A stretch of 64,000 bases of DNA from Paraflavisolibacter caeni. Lineage in GTDB: Bacteria > Bacteroidota > Bacteroidia > Chitinophagales > Chitinophagaceae. The DNA lies in contig NZ_JAOTIF010000020.1 of NCBI RefSeq assembly GCF_025628885.1, positions 62,001 through 126,000 of the forward strand, written 5' to 3'. Position numbers and translations under genes: made by a program. Below, in pieces: positions 62,278 to 64,000 of this stretch (position 1 is its first letter; every line of letters begins with the position of its first letter). The notes beneath the pieces are model-generated. The model saw nothing but the letters and a program-made list of their open reading frames with translations. It was not told the origin of the DNA and made no database searches.

Positions 62278-64000
62278 ATGGGCCGAAAACATTCATCAAA
62301 AAAGACACATAAGAAAAGGCATCCCGAAGTAGACTCATATATCGGAACGATGGAACTGACCCGCTCAGGAATGGGGTTTGTTATTGTTGATGGGTTGGAG
62401 TCAGATGTTTTGGTGCGCCCTTCAGATTTTAATACGGCCCTTCACGGGGATAAAGTGCGTGTGCAACTCCAGGTCAAGAGGGAAGGAAGGCGATTGCAAG
62501 GCGCTATTACAGAGGTGATTGAGCGAAAACAATCAGAGTTTGTCGGCAGACTGGAGATGAATAAAGGTTATGCATTCTTTGTTGCGGACTCTGACAAAAA
62601 AATGCCTGACATCTTTATCCCACAGGCAAAGTTTAATGATGCTAAGGAAGGAGATCGGGTAGTGGTCCGGCTGACCAAATGGGACCAGGATCCTGGTAGA
62701 CGTCCGGAAGGAGAAGTCGTAACAGTTTTGAATGAACGGGCCAATGAGGTGGCTATGAAGGAATTGCTGCTTGAAAATGGTTTCCCACTCGAATTCCCTG
62801 ATGAAGCCCTGGAAGAAGCTGCACGTATACCAGATACTATTCCTCAATCTGAAATTGAGCAGCGCAATGATATGCGGCATGTGCTCACTTTTACAATAGA
62901 TCCTGTAGATGCAAAGGATTTTGATGATGCTTTATCCATACGGGTTTTAAAGAATGGTAATTATGAAATTGGTGTTCATATAGCAGATGTGAGCTATTAT
63001 GTAGATCAGGGAACTGCATTAGATGAAGCGGCTTACGGCAAGGCTACATCAGTATACCTTCCAGATCGTGTGAACCCCATGTTGCCGGAGCATATTTCCA
63101 ATGTTTTATGTTCACTGCGCCCTCACGAGGATAAACTTACATTTTCAGCCGTTTTTCAAATGACGCCAAAGGGTGTCGTAAAGCAGTATTGGTTGGGGCG
63201 TACTGCGATTCACTCCGATCACCGGTTTACATACGAAGATGTTCAGGAGATTATTGAAAAACAGGAAGGACAATACCTGGATGAAATTCTTTTATTGAAC
63301 AACATCGCCCAGCGTTTGCGTAAGAAGCGTATGGCAAATGGCGCTATCAACTTTTCATCCCAGGAAATCAGGTTTAAATTGGATGATGAAGGCAAGCCCA
63401 TTGGGGTAATAGTCAAGGAAAGTAAGGAAGCTCACCAGCTGATTGAAGAATTCATGCTTCTGGCCAACCGGATTGTGGCGGAAAAAGTATCTAAGATTAA
63501 GGTTGATAAAAAGCCTATTCCATTTCCATACCGCACACACGATTTGCCGGATGAAATGAAACTGTTGCCATTTATTGCCTTTGCCCGCAAGTTTGGACAT
63601 AAGTTCGATACCAGTAGTCCTGAATCCATTGCAGCTTCTTTTAACACTATGATTGAAGACGTGGCAGGAAAGCCCGAAGAGCATGTTCTATCACAATTGG
63701 GTATCCGTACAATGGCAAAAGCTATATATACTACCGAGAATATTGGCCATTATGGATTGGGTTTTGAAAATTACTGTCATTTTACCTCACCCATTCGTCG
63801 ATATCCGGATATCCTGGCCCACCGTATTTTGCAACAGGTACTTGATAATAAAATCAGGATCGATAAAAAGCTGGAGCAAAAATGTAAGCATTGCAGTGAG
63901 CGGGAAAGGGCTGCACTGGAAACAGAAAGAGCAGCTAATAAATACAAGCAGGTAGAATACATGCAGCAGTTTCTGGGTGAAGAATTTGAGGGTGTTATCA
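62278..64000 (+). CDS. rnr: Ribonuclease R (partial, cut by window end)
   Basis: The frame opens at ATG 62278, 6 bp after lpxK, and runs off the window after 574 codons. The start is a basic tail (MGRKHSSKKTHKKRH), then cold-shock-like domains (YIGTMELTRSGMGFVIVDG, SEFVGRLEMNKGYAF). The RNB catalytic domain has DPVDAKDFDDALSI with the metal-binding Asp residues, GVHIADVSYYV, and HFTSPIRRYPDILAHR. It degrades structured RNA 3' to 5'. The S1 domain is expected past the window end. Confidence 0.95.
   Translation, partial: MGRKHSSKKTHKKRHPEVDSYIGTMELTRSGMGFVIVDGLESDVLVRPSDFNTALHGDKVRVQLQVKREGRRLQGAITEVIERKQSEFVGRLEMNKGYAFFVADSDKKMPDIFIPQAKFNDAKEGDRVVVRLTKWDQDPGRRPEGEVVTVLNERANEVAMKELLLENGFPLEFPDEALEEAARIPDTIPQSEIEQRNDMRHVLTFTIDPVDAKDFDDALSIRVLKNGNYEIGVHIADVSYYVDQGTALDEAAYGKATSVYLPDRVNPMLPEHISNVLCSLRPHEDKLTFSAVFQMTPKGVVKQYWLGRTAIHSDHRFTYEDVQEIIEKQEGQYLDEILLLNNIAQRLRKKRMANGAINFSSQEIRFKLDDEGKPIGVIVKESKEAHQLIEEFMLLANRIVAEKVSKIKVDKKPIPFPYRTHDLPDEMKLLPFIAFARKFGHKFDTSSPESIAASFNTMIEDVAGKPEEHVLSQLGIRTMAKAIYTTENIGHYGLGFENYCHFTSPIRRYPDILAHRILQQVLDNKIRIDKKLEQKCKHCSERERAALETERAANKYKQVEYMQQFLGEEFEGVI

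Overview
The window looks like a chromosomal segment of a Bacteroidota bacterium, most likely of the Chitinophagaceae type (the family-level call is inference). The signs are a short RpoD-type primary sigma factor (285 aa), several exact copies of the Bacteroidota -7 promoter element TAnnTTTG, mostly weak ribosome binding sites, a secreted protein with a type IX secretion sorting domain, DUF4249 and DUF3822 genes, and AT-leaning codon use.

Positions 1-6.3 kb hold secreted and lipoprotein genes: tandem phosphodiester-glycosidase-like proteins, a retropepsin-like protein, an astacin-like metalloprotease and a small exported protein. The last three share a C-terminal module of about 105 residues, present in four copies, which I cannot assign to a named family.

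Positions 6.3-17.8 kb hold the most unusual locus. Six closely packed genes encode a Ser/Thr kinase with an outer FGE/SUMF1-type domain, a membrane-anchored PP2C phosphatase, an 858-aa protein built almost wholly of 14-residue repeats, an FHA protein with a J-like N-terminus, an unknown two-TM membrane protein and a short Hsp70. A second kinase follows. Its first 884 bp are identical to the first kinase gene, beginning exactly at the ATG, but it has a different multi-TM C-terminus. Together this reads as a phosphothreonine signalling and chaperone cassette with swappable kinase outputs; that function is inference.

Positions 17.9-29.1 kb are accessory DNA: fragments of a lipoprotein gene, a DHFR-like gene, a cupin gene, an AHSA1/SRPBCC gene and a transposase, an attC-like palindrome, and small unrelated genes (YdeI-like, DHFR/RibD-like, alpha/beta hydrolase, intradiol dioxygenase, DinB). 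Two six-hairpin glycosidase-like genes (22.8-25.2 and 29.1-30.4 kb) and a protein with four X25 starch-binding-type modules (30.6-33.0 kb) suggest alpha-glucan use.

Positions 33-64 kb are largely housekeeping: tRNA-Arg, an oxidoreductase and MFS pair, histidine degradation (hutH, hutU), a U32 protein with ferredoxin, macro domain protein, guanine deaminase, acylphosphatase, L35/L20, an arginine-decarboxylase-like enzyme, Hsp20, bacilliredoxin, lgt, rpoD, trxB, folB, a MATE exporter, and a run of DUF3822, rsmD, 5-formyl-THF cyclo-ligase, lpxK and rnr (cut by the window end).
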